Shown here one piece after another: positions 52,581-61,706 of a stretch of 64,000 bases of DNA. The stretch comes from S010-25 sp964441285 (GTDB lineage Bacteria > Pseudomonadota > Gammaproteobacteria > SZUA-229), in NCBI GenBank assembly GCA_964441285.1, contig CAYTUK010000010.1, positions 48,384 through 112,383 on the forward strand, in the 5' to 3' direction. How positions within the stretch are numbered: the first letter of the stretch is position 1; the number at the start of each line of letters is the position of its first letter. The notes under the pieces are model-generated. The model saw only the letters and a list, made by a program, of their open reading frames with translations, had not been told where the DNA came from and searched no databases. A program made the position numbers and the translations under genes.

Positions 52581-54413
52581 ATGTCACAGAGTATTCAAAA
52601 CGCACTACTTCTGGGAATATGTGCTCATTCACAAAGTAGCCAGATTATCAGCCAGTTTGTCACCACCTGTAACCAGTCGCTGTGTTGCAATGCAGCCTAT
52701 GTTTATGGATTTGAGACAGATATAAACAATAATCTCAATCCAGAAAAAAGAATAATCAATCTACTTGAGCATCAAACTATCCGTAAAAATATAGCAACAT
52801 CCAGACCTGAAACAAAAAAAGTAAAACACATCATCAACAAATGTCTGGCTAACAAAAGTAATCAAATAGCTGTATTTCACACTCCAAATTATTTTGGTTT
52901 TTTACTCAGTGAAAGCAAGCAACTTATTGTATTAGAAAACACTAACCATTATACATCCAGGCAGATTCACAAATATTTAAACCCTGTTATTCCTAAACTC
53001 GATTCTTTATGTAACGTTATCTCATCACTCAACCAAAGCATAGAATCAACACAGCTAAACATTGACACCCTCAACTTTGAACAGGATAAACTGGATGCGC
53101 TAACGCAGTTGCCTAACCGACGACAGTTCAAATACATTTTACTAAAAGTCCTATCCAGTGCCAGCAGACAAAACTACTATGGTGCAATCCTTTATATCAA
53201 TATAGATAATTTCAAGTTTATTAATAATGCACTCGGGCACTCATTAGGTGATCTGGTGATAACAAAAATAGCTCAACGACTTAAAGAATTATGTCGCCCT
53301 GGTGATTACCTTTTTCGTATGGGAGGTGATGAATTTGTTTTTATTCTTAACCATCTTGATAACCAGTTTGCGGCGGCAAAAGCCACGACTCAGACAATCA
53401 CAAAGAAACTTATTACTCAAGCAGATAGACCATTTAAGCTAGGCAAGCAGGATTTGCACATTACTTCCAGTATTGGCATAAGAATGTTTCCATCAAACAA
53501 TCTGATTGACAATGATAGTGAGGGAATTTTAAAACAGGCCAATATGGCAATGTACGATACCAAGAAAAAAGGGAAAAACGATTTTACCTTTTACCACCAG
53601 GATCTACAGCTGATGGCCAACCAGCATCTAATTATTTATAATCAATTAACGACTGCATTAAAAAAATCCGAATTCAGTTTAGCCTATCAGCCATTTGTTG
53701 ATATAACAGGCAACATTATCGGTGCAGAAGCGCTTATACGCTGGAACAGCTCTACCATAGGATTTTTACCACCCACAGAGTTTATTCAATTAGCTGAAGA
53801 AAGTAATTTGATTATTGAAATTGGTGACTGGATTCTAAAAACAGCATTCCAGTTTGTCAAAAAAATTAAATCTTCCAAACGTGTGAGTCATCAGTTTGAA
53901 TATATCAGTATTAACATTAGTCCGAAACAACTCACACACCCAGGTTTCATTAACGCCATAAATAAACGCATTGCTGAAGCAGGCATTAACCCTGAAGATA
54001 TACGACTAGAGTTTACTGAAAACTTTCTGGTGAATGATATTGACAGCACAATTTTGGTCATGCAGGAACTAAATCGAAATAATATTAAATTTCTACTGGA
54101 TGATTTCGGTACTGGCTACTCTTCATTAGCCTACCTGAACCGGTTACCAATAAGCGCGATTAAAATTGATAAGTCATTTGTATCCAGTGATGCCGATGAA
54201 TCACCTGAAAACAAACTTATTATCGATACAATTATCGCTATGTCAGAAAATATGCATTTAAAATGCATTGTGGAAGGCGTGGAAACAGAAAAAAGCGCAA
54301 ACTATTTTATCGGTAAAAAAGTTCATGCTATACAGGGTTTCTACTATTACAAACCCATGCCAGATAATGAATTACTGGCAGTGCTGGAAAAATCTCATGA
54401 TACCGCTTCATGA
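52581..54413 (+). CDS. GGDEF-EAL cyclic-di-GMP turnover protein
   Basis: A 610-aa cytoplasmic protein with no membrane span. The N-terminal about 170 residues form an unrecognised, possibly GAF-like, sensor. The GGDEF domain begins at DALTQLPNRRQF and has an intact active site RMGGDEFVF (about 246) preceded at the right spacing by an inhibitory I-site RPGD. The EAL domain has GAEALIRW (about 380), LEFTENFLV, LDDFGTGYSSLAYL, IKIDKSFV and EGVETE, so all metal and catalytic positions look intact. Both synthesis and breakdown of c-di-GMP are possible. Its 3' end overlaps a convergent PilZ-like gene by 19 bp. Confidence 0.93.
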   Translation: MSQSIQNALLLGICAHSQSSQIISQFVTTCNQSLCCNAAYVYGFETDINNNLNPEKRIINLLEHQTIRKNIATSRPETKKVKHIINKCLANKSNQIAVFHTPNYFGFLLSESKQLIVLENTNHYTSRQIHKYLNPVIPKLDSLCNVISSLNQSIESTQLNIDTLNFEQDKLDALTQLPNRRQFKYILLKVLSSASRQNYYGAILYINIDNFKFINNALGHSLGDLVITKIAQRLKELCRPGDYLFRMGGDEFVFILNHLDNQFAAAKATTQTITKKLITQADRPFKLGKQDLHITSSIGIRMFPSNNLIDNDSEGILKQANMAMYDTKKKGKNDFTFYHQDLQLMANQHLIIYNQLTTALKKSEFSLAYQPFVDITGNIIGAEALIRWNSSTIGFLPPTEFIQLAEESNLIIEIGDWILKTAFQFVKKIKSSKRVSHQFEYISINISPKQLTHPGFINAINKRIAEAGINPEDIRLEFTENFLVNDIDSTILVMQELNRNNIKFLLDDFGTGYSSLAYLNRLPISAIKIDKSFVSSDADESPENKLIIDTIIAMSENMHLKCIVEGVETEKSANYFIGKKVHAIQGFYYYKPMPDNELLAVLEKSHDTAS

Positions 54414-54709
54414 AGTGAATAGAATCCTTCAATAACGCTAAAACCATAGGCAGTTTCAGTCGAGTTTTTTTTATCTGCATAACATATTCTACCAAGAACC
54501 TCCTGTGCTCGACCATCGGGAAAGCGTAATAAAACCTGAACCCTGTCTTCCAGCTCAAAAACCACATTAGATGCAAAGCGGAAGCCACCTTTACCAATAT
54601 TTTCTATATAAAAAGATTTGTGGGACAGCTGATTTTGTACTTCACCATTAATGATTAATATCTGAATACAATAACCGTTGGCGCTAGCGCGTTCCTGATT
54701 TTGAGACAT
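54395..54709 (-). CDS. PilZ-like domain protein
   Basis: A 104-aa small protein. The middle reads FYIENIGKGGFRFASNVVFELEDRVQVLLRFPDG, then VLGRICYADKK and TAYGFSVIEGFYSLHEAV, which follows the PilZ beta-barrel pattern. The N-terminal RxxxR arginine pair is not evident and the (D/N)xSxxG motif is NIGKGG, with Gly for Ser, so c-di-GMP binding may be weak or lost. It converges on the GGDEF-EAL gene and overlaps its last 19 bp. Confidence 0.7.
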   Translation of the reverse strand: MSQNQERASANGYCIQILIINGEVQNQLSHKSFYIENIGKGGFRFASNVVFELEDRVQVLLRFPDGRAQEVLGRICYADKKNSTETAYGFSVIEGFYSLHEAVS

Positions 54710-54825
54710 AACTGGTTTTATTCTTAAATTAATTTAAAGTCAAGTATAGATAATAAAATCAGGAATGCGGCCAGAAAATAAAAATATCTGTAAAATTCGA
54801 ACATCTTTCCTGTCAAACACTGACA

Positions 54826-54960
54826 TACTAACAGTACAGATGAAAAGGCGACCCATGGTTCAAGACCGTCAGCCGCTAGGATGCGGGTGTCGAGTCGACA
54901 GGGATGTATTCACCGCGTGTCTTTAACCATGGGGAGCCTTTTCATTTATTTCAGTAATAA
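54826..54960 (+). repeat. Family-1 palindromic element, copy C (full length)
   Basis: TACTAACAGTACAGATGAAA to TTTCAGTAATAA, 135 bp. The arms read AGGCGACCCATGGTT and AACCATGGGGAGCCT. The core is nearly identical to copy A (GGATGCGGGTGTCGAGTCGA). It lies between the PilZ-like gene's 5' end and the rarA stop. The rest of the 54710-55073 gap holds nothing else I can identify. Confidence 0.85.
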
Positions 54961-55073
54961 TGGGACTCAATACACAGAGAGATCATTAATATATTAATAG
55001 TACGAATACTTTGCTTATTTACCCTGGGAGCCGCTGAACAAGTCTGGACTCAGGAGGTTCATTTACGATTTAT

Positions 55074-56453
55074 TCAGGAATTCTCTTGCTTATGCTTCGC
55101 CTCGGCATTTAATGATCGCAGTCGAACCAGTTTCTCCCTGATCTTTGTTTCCAGTCCACGTTCTACAGGTTGGTAATAAACGGGTTCACCCAGAACGTCA
55201 GGAAAATAGGTTTCACCTGCTGCAAAAGCTGATGCCTCATTATGTACATAGCAGTAATTCTCACCATATCCAGATTTCTTCATCAGCGTGGTTGGTGCAT
55301 TACGTAAATGTAAAGGCACTTCAAGTGATGCCGAGTTCTTTGCATCGGCTAATGCCAGTTTCCATGCAGAATATACTGCATTACTTTTTGCGGTGCTGGC
55401 AAGATAAACAATTGCCTGTGCTATTGCCAATTCACCTTCCGGGCTACCCAGGCGCTCATAAACCTGCCAGGCATTTATTGCCAGTTGTAAACCACGCGGG
55501 TCAGCATTACCAATGTCTTCTGAGGCCATCCGCACTACCCGACGTGCAATGTATAAAGCATCACAACCACCATCAATCATTCTGGCAAACCAGTAAAGCG
55601 CTGCATCCGGGTTGCTACCACGTACCGATTTATGTAAGGCAGAAATCTGTTCATAAAATATATCACCGCCCTTATCAAATCGACGGACGGACTGCAACGT
55701 CACCTCCTGCAAAACAGATTGAGCAATGAACTTCTTACCTGTATTATTTTCTTCAGCCAGATCGACTGCAATTTCCAGAAAATTAAGTGCCCGTCGTGCG
55801 TCGCCATCCGCAGCTTTTGCTAGTATATTTAACGCTCCGGGTTCAAATGTTATTTGCTGAGATTTCAATCTCCGATCATATTGCAGCGCACGTTCTAAAA
55901 CCTGCATTATTTCTTCTTCTGACAGCGTTTTTAAAATATAAGTTTTTACCCGTGACAACAAAGCATTGTTTAACTCAAAGGATGGATTTTCTGTGGTTGC
56001 ACCAATAAAGAATACTGTGCCATCTTCAACATAAGGTAGAAATGCATCTTGTTGAGCTTTATTAAACCGATGCACCTCATCCACAAATAAAATAGTTTTT
56101 TCATGCTGAGTTTGCCACTGTTTTGCCTGTTTTATTGCAACACGAATATCTTTTACGCCTGACAATACGGCTGAGAGTAAAAGTAAATGCGCCTGCATAG
56201 AATTGGCAATAATTTTTGCTAACGTAGTTTTACCTGTACCCGGAGGGCCCCAGAAAATCATTGAATGTAAAGATCGGGTTTCTATCGACAGGCGTAACAC
56301 TTTATTTTTACCAAGAATATGTTGTTGACCAATGTAGTCAGACAGTGATTGCGGCCGCATTCTGTCGGCCAGCGGACGATACAAGAGAGACTCTGATGAG
56401 CCATCTTCCATCCTGTTATTACCATTGGTAATTAAATCATCCTGCGCTTCCAT
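55074..56453 (-). CDS. rarA: Replication-associated recombination protein RarA (MgsA)
   Basis: AAA+ ATPase related to clamp loaders that acts at stalled replication forks. At 459 aa, with LADRMRPQSLSDYIGQQHILG, Walker A GPPGTGKTTLAKI (about 68), Walker B LFVDEVHRFNKAQQDAFLP, sensor 1 FIGATTENPSF and the C-terminal segment YHPTERGLE-like YYQPVERGLETKIREKL. Its ATG overlaps the lolA stop (TGATG), so the two are translationally coupled; ftsK-lolA-rarA is the E. coli order too. Confidence 0.96.
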   Translation of the reverse strand: MEAQDDLITNGNNRMEDGSSESLLYRPLADRMRPQSLSDYIGQQHILGKNKVLRLSIETRSLHSMIFWGPPGTGKTTLAKIIANSMQAHLLLLSAVLSGVKDIRVAIKQAKQWQTQHEKTILFVDEVHRFNKAQQDAFLPYVEDGTVFFIGATTENPSFELNNALLSRVKTYILKTLSEEEIMQVLERALQYDRRLKSQQITFEPGALNILAKAADGDARRALNFLEIAVDLAEENNTGKKFIAQSVLQEVTLQSVRRFDKGGDIFYEQISALHKSVRGSNPDAALYWFARMIDGGCDALYIARRVVRMASEDIGNADPRGLQLAINAWQVYERLGSPEGELAIAQAIVYLASTAKSNAVYSAWKLALADAKNSASLEVPLHLRNAPTTLMKKSGYGENYCYVHNEASAFAAGETYFPDVLGEPVYYQPVERGLETKIREKLVRLRSLNAEAKHKQENS

Positions 56454-57091
56454 CAGGAACCACCATATACATCCACACCTTTTGGCGGTTTAAACTGAAA
56501 CAGTTTTACTGGCAGCCTGATATTTATTTTCATTTTATCAAAAACGATGTCAGTGGTCTGATCAAACTGATCATATAATTGTAAAAATCGTAACCCGTGT
56601 TTATCTACACCAACTACAATTTCTCCAAAATCGCCAGAATTTTTTTTACTGCTTAGTTTTAAACGATAAATACCATCATGATTATCAAGTGGCTTTACCT
56701 TAAATTGTTGATGCAGTTTTAAACTGCTGTCCAGTAAAGCCATTGGTGTTGTAGCTATGTTTTTTGACTGTTTTTTAACCGTAACCTGTTCCAGAGAAAC
56801 ATCATAAATCCAGATACGTTTTCCATCAGAAATAATTTTCTGTTCATAAGGAGAAGCATAATCCCAGCGAAATTTACCTGGCCGACTTAAATAAAATTTA
56901 CCTTTTGTCCTTTGTAACACAAGCCCATTAGCATCGCGTAAAGTCTGATGAAAATCAGCCTCCAGTGTTTTAGTATTGGCTAAAAAGTTTTCCAGATAGG
57001 TTTCACCCGTTGATATACCTTTACTTTCTGCACCGACATAGACCGAAGAAATAAAAAATAATAAAATAATTTTAATAACCAATTTTTTCAT
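56453..57091 (-). CDS. lolA: Outer-membrane lipoprotein carrier protein LolA
   Basis: Periplasmic chaperone that ferries lipoproteins from LolCDE to LolB. The 212-aa precursor has a signal peptide (about 1-20, IILLFFISSVYVGA). Its motifs are LEADFHQTLRDANGLVLQRTKGKFYLSRPGKFRWDY, described in parts as the TLEADFHQ and RPGKFRWDY blocks, and IWIYDVSLEQVTV. It lies between ftsK and rarA. It would serve the LpoB-type and other lipoproteins seen in this window. Confidence 0.96.
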   Translation of the reverse strand: MKKLVIKIILLFFISSVYVGAESKGISTGETYLENFLANTKTLEADFHQTLRDANGLVLQRTKGKFYLSRPGKFRWDYASPYEQKIISDGKRIWIYDVSLEQVTVKKQSKNIATTPMALLDSSLKLHQQFKVKPLDNHDGIYRLKLSSKKNSGDFGEIVVGVDKHGLRFLQLYDQFDQTTDIVFDKMKINIRLPVKLFQFKPPKGVDVYGGS

Positions 57092-57111
57092 AAAATTTTC
57101 ACTGCTTCCAG

Positions 57112-57200
57112 GTTAATCTTCTGTGTAAATAGTGTATGTCTATATTGTAAAAGAAACAGTTTATCTATGATGATACATGGTGACATAAACTGGTATTTAT
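57112..57200. repeat. Family-2 inverted-repeat element, copy 2 (lolA-ftsK gap)
   Basis: About 89 bp, beginning GTTAATCTTC on the plus strand. It has the same internal layout as the copy before nadK: GTGTATGTCTATATTGT ... GATACATGGTGACATAAACT. Internal inverted pairs include TATGTC/GACATA and CAGTTTAT/ATAAACTG. It fills the gap downstream of ftsK and just overlaps its stop codon. Confidence 0.65.
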
Positions 57201-59539
57201 TGCGGTGGTGGCGCAAGAACTTCACGCGAACCATTTGATTGCATGGCTGAAACAACTCCAGATGCTTCCATTTCTTCTATCATTCTAGCGGCTCGGTTAT
57301 AACCGATTTTCAAACGCCGCTGTATGTATGAAATGGAGGCTTTACGTGTTTCGGTAACAATTTTAACGGCTTCATCATAGAGAGCATCCATATTACTATT
57401 ACCACCATCAGCCAGTTTTTCACCCGGCAGAACCACCGCATTTTCCTGTAAAATTTCTTCAATATAATCCGGTTCGCTTTGCTGCTTAAGAAAAGCCACT
57501 ACACGATGCACTTCATGGTCATCAACAAAAGCACCATGTATACGTACAGGCAGGCTGCTACCCGCCTCCATATATAACATATCACCATGACCCAGCAGGT
57601 TTTCTGCGCCCATCTGATCCAGGATAGTGCGTGAATCAACACGCGATGATACCTGAAATGCAATCCGTGTTGGAATATTCGATTTAATTAAACCCGTGAC
57701 TACATCCACAGAAGGTCGCTGCGTTGCAAGGATTAGATGAATGCCGGCAGCCCGCGCTTTTTGTGTAATACGCGCAATCAATTCTTCAATTTTTTTACCC
57801 ACGACCATAAACAAATCAGCAAATTCGTCAACCACTACCACAATATAAGGCAATGGTTTTAATTTCTTGGGTTGTGCCCCCGGCGGCTGATGGTCTGGAT
57901 CAAAGGTTGGATCTTCCAATGGTTCACCCACATCGATAGCTTCTCTCACCTTGCGGTTAAAACCAGTAATGTTCCTTACTCCAAGGCCAGACATTAATTC
58001 ATAACGACTCTCCATTTCAGCGACACACCAGCGCAACGCATTAGCGGCTTCCTTCATATCGGTCACAACCGGTGTCAACAAATGTGGAATGCCTTCATAG
58101 ACATTTAATTCCAGCATTTTCGGATCAATCAGAATCAATCGAACTTCATCTGGCTTGCTTTTATATAACAGACTAATAAGCAGGGCATTAACACAAACAG
58201 ATTTTCCTGAGCCAGTAGTGCCCGCCACCAGCAGATGCGGCATTTTACCCAGGTCTGCAACCACAGGTTGCCCTGCTATATCTTTACCCAGACCCAAAGT
58301 AAGCGGTGAGACTGATTTATCATACTGTTTTGACATCAGAATTTCACTTAAAGAAACCAGTTCACGATATTCGTTGGGAATTTCAAGGCCAACACAGGTT
58401 TTACCTGGAATCACCTCGACAACAAGAATGCTGGGAACAGAAAGTGAACGTGCCAGATCTTTCGACAGTGCCGTTATCTTGCTTGCTTTCACGCCCGGCG
58501 CTGGTTCCATTTCAAAACGGGTAATAACTGGACCTGGATGCACAGCAACCACTTCCACTTCAATACCAAAATCGCTGAGTTTAATTTCAACCAGCCGAGA
58601 CAATGCCTCAAGCGCTTCTTTGGTAAAGCCTTTCTCATGTGGTGGTGGCGGATCAAGCAGGCGTAATGCCGGCAATTCAGCATCCGCAGGCGCATCAAAC
58701 AACTGAATCTGCTTTTCTCTATCCATGCGATCAGATATTTCAATTTTTTTCACTACCGGTTCGATATGCACGTCTTTATTGCCACTGGCTTCACGCACTG
58801 CTTTTTTCTTTTTGCTGGCAGCGACCACTTCCAGGCGCTGCTGCCTCGCGTCTGCTCCCGCTTTTCGCTCATCATATTTTTCGTATAGATTAATGCTTAA
58901 CTGCTTGATCCCAGCATAAAAAAATAATGTCGTGCGGCCCAGCAAGTCAATCACCTGAAACCAGGAAACACCGCTAAACAAGGTTATACCTGCTAGAAAA
59001 ACAGCGAGTAAAATTAGCGTTGAACCCAACAAGCCTAAAACACCCGCCATGCTGTCGCCAAGCCATCGACCAAGAATACCACCACCATCAAGCGGCATGA
59101 TCTGTCCATGTGCGGAAAAATGCAGACTGGTTAAGGCACAACCTGCTGCCACGGTAACAAAAAATCCCGCCCAACGAATACCTAGCTCGTGATAATCAAT
59201 TTTTCTGCTCGTCTCAATGTGGTTGCCACGTAATACCAACCAGCCACTGTAAGCAATAATAATGGTAAATAAATAGGCCAGATAACCAAACAAATTAAAC
59301 AATACATCCGCCATCCATGCACCAACCACGCCGCCTGCATTTTGTACAATACCGCGCGACCCAGTATAAGACCAGCCTGGATCGGTAGCATTATAGGTCA
59401 GTAGCGCAGCAAGAAGAAACAGTGCTACTGCCATCAATACCAGCATGGCACCTTCGCGTAAACCACGCTGAATCTGCGTCGCAACAATAGCCGTGTTTCC
59501 CGTATTATTTTTTATTTTTTTGAGACGTGCCTGAGCCAA
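57197..59539 (-). CDS. ftsK: DNA translocase FtsK
   Basis: Septal DNA pump that clears chromosome dimers with XerCD. At 780 aa, with four N-terminal membrane spans (about 30-190), a shorter linker than E. coli (about 200-290), the RecA-like motor with Walker A VAGTTGSGKSVCVN (about 443) and Walker B YIVVVVDEFADL, then the winged-helix gamma domain (ISYIQRRLKIGYNRAARMIEEME). Followed by lolA-rarA on the same strand. The upstream gap to trxB contains a family-1 element. Confidence 0.97.
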   Translation of the reverse strand: MAQARLKKIKNNTGNTAIVATQIQRGLREGAMLVLMAVALFLLAALLTYNATDPGWSYTGSRGIVQNAGGVVGAWMADVLFNLFGYLAYLFTIIIAYSGWLVLRGNHIETSRKIDYHELGIRWAGFFVTVAAGCALTSLHFSAHGQIMPLDGGGILGRWLGDSMAGVLGLLGSTLILLAVFLAGITLFSGVSWFQVIDLLGRTTLFFYAGIKQLSINLYEKYDERKAGADARQQRLEVVAASKKKKAVREASGNKDVHIEPVVKKIEISDRMDREKQIQLFDAPADAELPALRLLDPPPPHEKGFTKEALEALSRLVEIKLSDFGIEVEVVAVHPGPVITRFEMEPAPGVKASKITALSKDLARSLSVPSILVVEVIPGKTCVGLEIPNEYRELVSLSEILMSKQYDKSVSPLTLGLGKDIAGQPVVADLGKMPHLLVAGTTGSGKSVCVNALLISLLYKSKPDEVRLILIDPKMLELNVYEGIPHLLTPVVTDMKEAANALRWCVAEMESRYELMSGLGVRNITGFNRKVREAIDVGEPLEDPTFDPDHQPPGAQPKKLKPLPYIVVVVDEFADLFMVVGKKIEELIARITQKARAAGIHLILATQRPSVDVVTGLIKSNIPTRIAFQVSSRVDSRTILDQMGAENLLGHGDMLYMEAGSSLPVRIHGAFVDDHEVHRVVAFLKQQSEPDYIEEILQENAVVLPGEKLADGGNSNMDALYDEAVKIVTETRKASISYIQRRLKIGYNRAARMIEEMEASGVVSAMQSNGSREVLAPPPQ

Positions 59540-59747
59540 TCTATTTATCCTGAATTAGTGTCAAGAGGAACAATTATAGCGCACACGTTCTAACCACAAC
59601 AGCATGAAAAATAGATACTATTCAAATTAACGCCTGTTTTAGCACAGCACACGACAGTAATTGCTTTATTCTGGAATCATTTATGTAAAAGCCTTCGCTA
59701 CTGGGAGATTACCTCTATTACAGAATCCTTCACACAACCCAGATTCA

Positions 59748-59877
59748 TTACTGAAACGGATGAAAAAATACTTATTATTAAGACGCACTATCAATACATT
59801 CATGTAAGCCTGGCGCCCCATCTCTGCGGCTGACGGTCTTGAATAATAAGTATTTTTTTCATCCGTCCTGTTAGTAA
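59748..59877 (-). repeat. Family-1 palindromic element, copy F (full length, AT-rich stem)
   Basis: In reverse complement it reads TACTAACAGGACGGATGAAA ... TTTCAGTAATG with core AAGACCGTCAGCCGCAG. The arms are AAAATACTTATTATT and AATAATAAGTATTTT, fully complementary yet unlike the GC-rich stems of copies A and C. It lies in the divergent ftsK/trxB interval, about 75 bp before the trxB ATG. Confidence 0.85.
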
Positions 59878-59952
59878 ATAGGTAAACTTTAAGAACTAAT
59901 TTGCTAATATACACCCCAAGCACACACAATCAATCAACCACAGGAGCAATCC

Positions 59953-60927
59953 ATGAGTGAAACTCGCCATTCCCGTTTATTAATACTTGGCTCAGGCCCC
60001 GCTGGATATACTGCTGCCGTTTATGCAGCCCGTGCCAATCTTAGCCCCGTCATGATTACTGGCATGGAAATGGGTGGGCAGTTAACCACTACCACAGAAG
60101 TTGATAACTGGCCCGGTGATGCTGATGGCGTTCAGGGTCCGGAACTAATGCAACGCATGCAGGCACATGCTGAACGTTTTGGGACTGAAATTATTTTTGA
60201 TCATATTACTGAGGTTAATCTGGAAGAACGTCCTTTTGCGCTGATTGGTGATTCAAATACCTATACCTGTGATGCATTGATTATTGCGACCGGTGCCAGT
60301 GCGATGTATCTTGGACTGGATTCAGAAGACGCATTTAAAGGCAAAGGTGTTTCAGCCTGCGCTACCTGTGACGGCTTCTTTTACAAGAATCAGAAAGTTG
60401 CGGTTATTGGCGGTGGCAACACCGCTGTTGAAGAAGCATTGTATCTTTCAAATATTGCCGCTGAAGTAACCGTCGTTCATCGTCGCGATGCGCTACGTTC
60501 TGAAAAAATTCTACAGGATAAATTACTGGAAAAAGCTGAAAAAGATAATGTCACGATTGAGTGGAATAGTGTCCTCGATAAAGTGCTTGGTGATAACAGT
60601 GGCGTGACTGGTATACGTATAAAAAATGTAAGAAACAACACGACCAAAGACATCGACTTACAGGGTGTATTCATCGCCATCGGGCATAAACCGAACACCG
60701 CCATTTTTACCGAGCAACTTGATATCCATAATGGCTATTTAAGTGTTAAAGGTGGTGTACAGGGTAATGCTACGGCCTGTAGCATTAAGGGTGTTTTCGC
60801 TGCGGGTGACGTAATGGACCATGTTTATCGCCAGGCAATTACATCAGCAGGAACCGGCTGTATGGCTGCGCTGGATGCAGAACGTTATCTTGACGACATC
60901 ATCTGTAAAGATCTGGGAACCTGCTAA
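59953..60927 (+). CDS. trxB: Thioredoxin reductase TrxB
   Basis: NADPH:thioredoxin oxidoreductase; the likely reductant for TrxC of this window. At 324 aa, FAD motif LILGSGPAGYTAAVYAARANL, redox pair CATCDGFF, NADPH motif VAVIGGGNTAVEEALYLS and C-terminal VFAAGDVMDHVYRQAITSAGTGCMAALDAE. AGGAG ribosome site directly upstream. The aat gene follows after 89 bp containing a repeat remnant. Confidence 0.97.
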   Translation: MSETRHSRLLILGSGPAGYTAAVYAARANLSPVMITGMEMGGQLTTTTEVDNWPGDADGVQGPELMQRMQAHAERFGTEIIFDHITEVNLEERPFALIGDSNTYTCDALIIATGASAMYLGLDSEDAFKGKGVSACATCDGFFYKNQKVAVIGGGNTAVEEALYLSNIAAEVTVVHRRDALRSEKILQDKLLEKAEKDNVTIEWNSVLDKVLGDNSGVTGIRIKNVRNNTTKDIDLQGVFIAIGHKPNTAIFTEQLDIHNGYLSVKGGVQGNATACSIKGVFAAGDVMDHVYRQAITSAGTGCMAALDAERYLDDIICKDLGTC

Positions 60928-60967
60928 TCAACACCTTATTAATTATAGGGCAGATAATAAAACCACC

Positions 60968-61015
60968 AACCGCATGGATGGGGGATGGTCTTGAAGAATA
61001 AGCACCCATTTCATC
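60968..61015 (-). repeat. Family-1 element remnant, copy G
   Basis: GGTCTTGAAGAATAAG, then CACCCATTTCATC, resembles the left arm of copy F in the same orientation. The core is rearranged (ACCGCATGGATGGGGGAT) and the outer end is missing. It abuts the aat start codon at 61017. Confidence 0.6.
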
Positions 61016-61016
61016 A

Positions 61017-61706
61017 ATGTTAAAAGTTCCCTGGCTAGAACAGTCTAACTACCATTTTCCCAATGTGGAAACGGCGATGGTTGAACCGGATGGTTTGCTT
61101 GCTGTCAGTCAGCAGTTTGACCCAGAACTAATTATTAAAGCCTATAAACACGGTATTTTTCCCTGGTACTCTGAGGGGCAACCAGTACTATGGTGGTCGC
61201 CCAATCCACGGTGCATTATCTTTCCTGAACATTTTCATATCTCTCGCAGTTTTCGTCGCACCCTTAATCAGCAAGTTTTTACGGTGACAACCAACACCGT
61301 TTTTCGTGACGTTATGCTTGCCTGTGCAGCGCCAAGACAAGCAGATAGCGGCACATGGATCACCAATGAAATGCTGGTTAACTACTGCAAGTTACATGAA
61401 AAGGGTGTTGCGCACTCCATTGAATGCTGGTATCAAGGGAATCTTGTGGGCGGTATGTATGGACTAAAAATTGGCAATATTTTTTTTGGCGAATCCATGT
61501 TTAGCCGCATGAAAGATGCTTCAAAAGTAGCCATGCATCATGTCTGCACTGAGATAAAACCTGCGCTGCTGGATGCACAGGTTGAGTCCGAACATTTAAT
61601 GCGCATGGGAGCACAACTTATACCTCGTGATATTTTTATTCGACTCTTAAAGGATAATATTCAGGCAGGCTCTGATGAATCAGGGCTTACTGACAGTAAT
61701 GGATGA
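61017..61706 (+). CDS. aat: Leucyl/phenylalanyl-tRNA--protein transferase
   Basis: Adds Leu or Phe to N-terminal Lys/Arg of proteins for the N-end-rule ClpSA pathway. It is 229 aa, with NVETAMVEPDGLLAVSQQFDPELIIKAYKHGIFPWYSEGQPVLWWSPNPRC in standard order: the GLLA block, GIFPWY and WWSPNPR. FFGESMFSRMKDASKVA follows. No Shine-Dalgarno sequence is visible; the leader is a repeat remnant. trxB-aat neighbours are common in gammaproteobacteria. Confidence 0.96.
   Translation: MLKVPWLEQSNYHFPNVETAMVEPDGLLAVSQQFDPELIIKAYKHGIFPWYSEGQPVLWWSPNPRCIIFPEHFHISRSFRRTLNQQVFTVTTNTVFRDVMLACAAPRQADSGTWITNEMLVNYCKLHEKGVAHSIECWYQGNLVGGMYGLKIGNIFFGESMFSRMKDASKVAMHHVCTEIKPALLDAQVESEHLMRMGAQLIPRDIFIRLLKDNIQAGSDESGLTDSNG

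Noticed and set aside
59681..59929. 82-aa minus-strand frame between ftsK and trxB
   Set aside because: It is formed largely by the family-1 element copy F and has no ribosome site.
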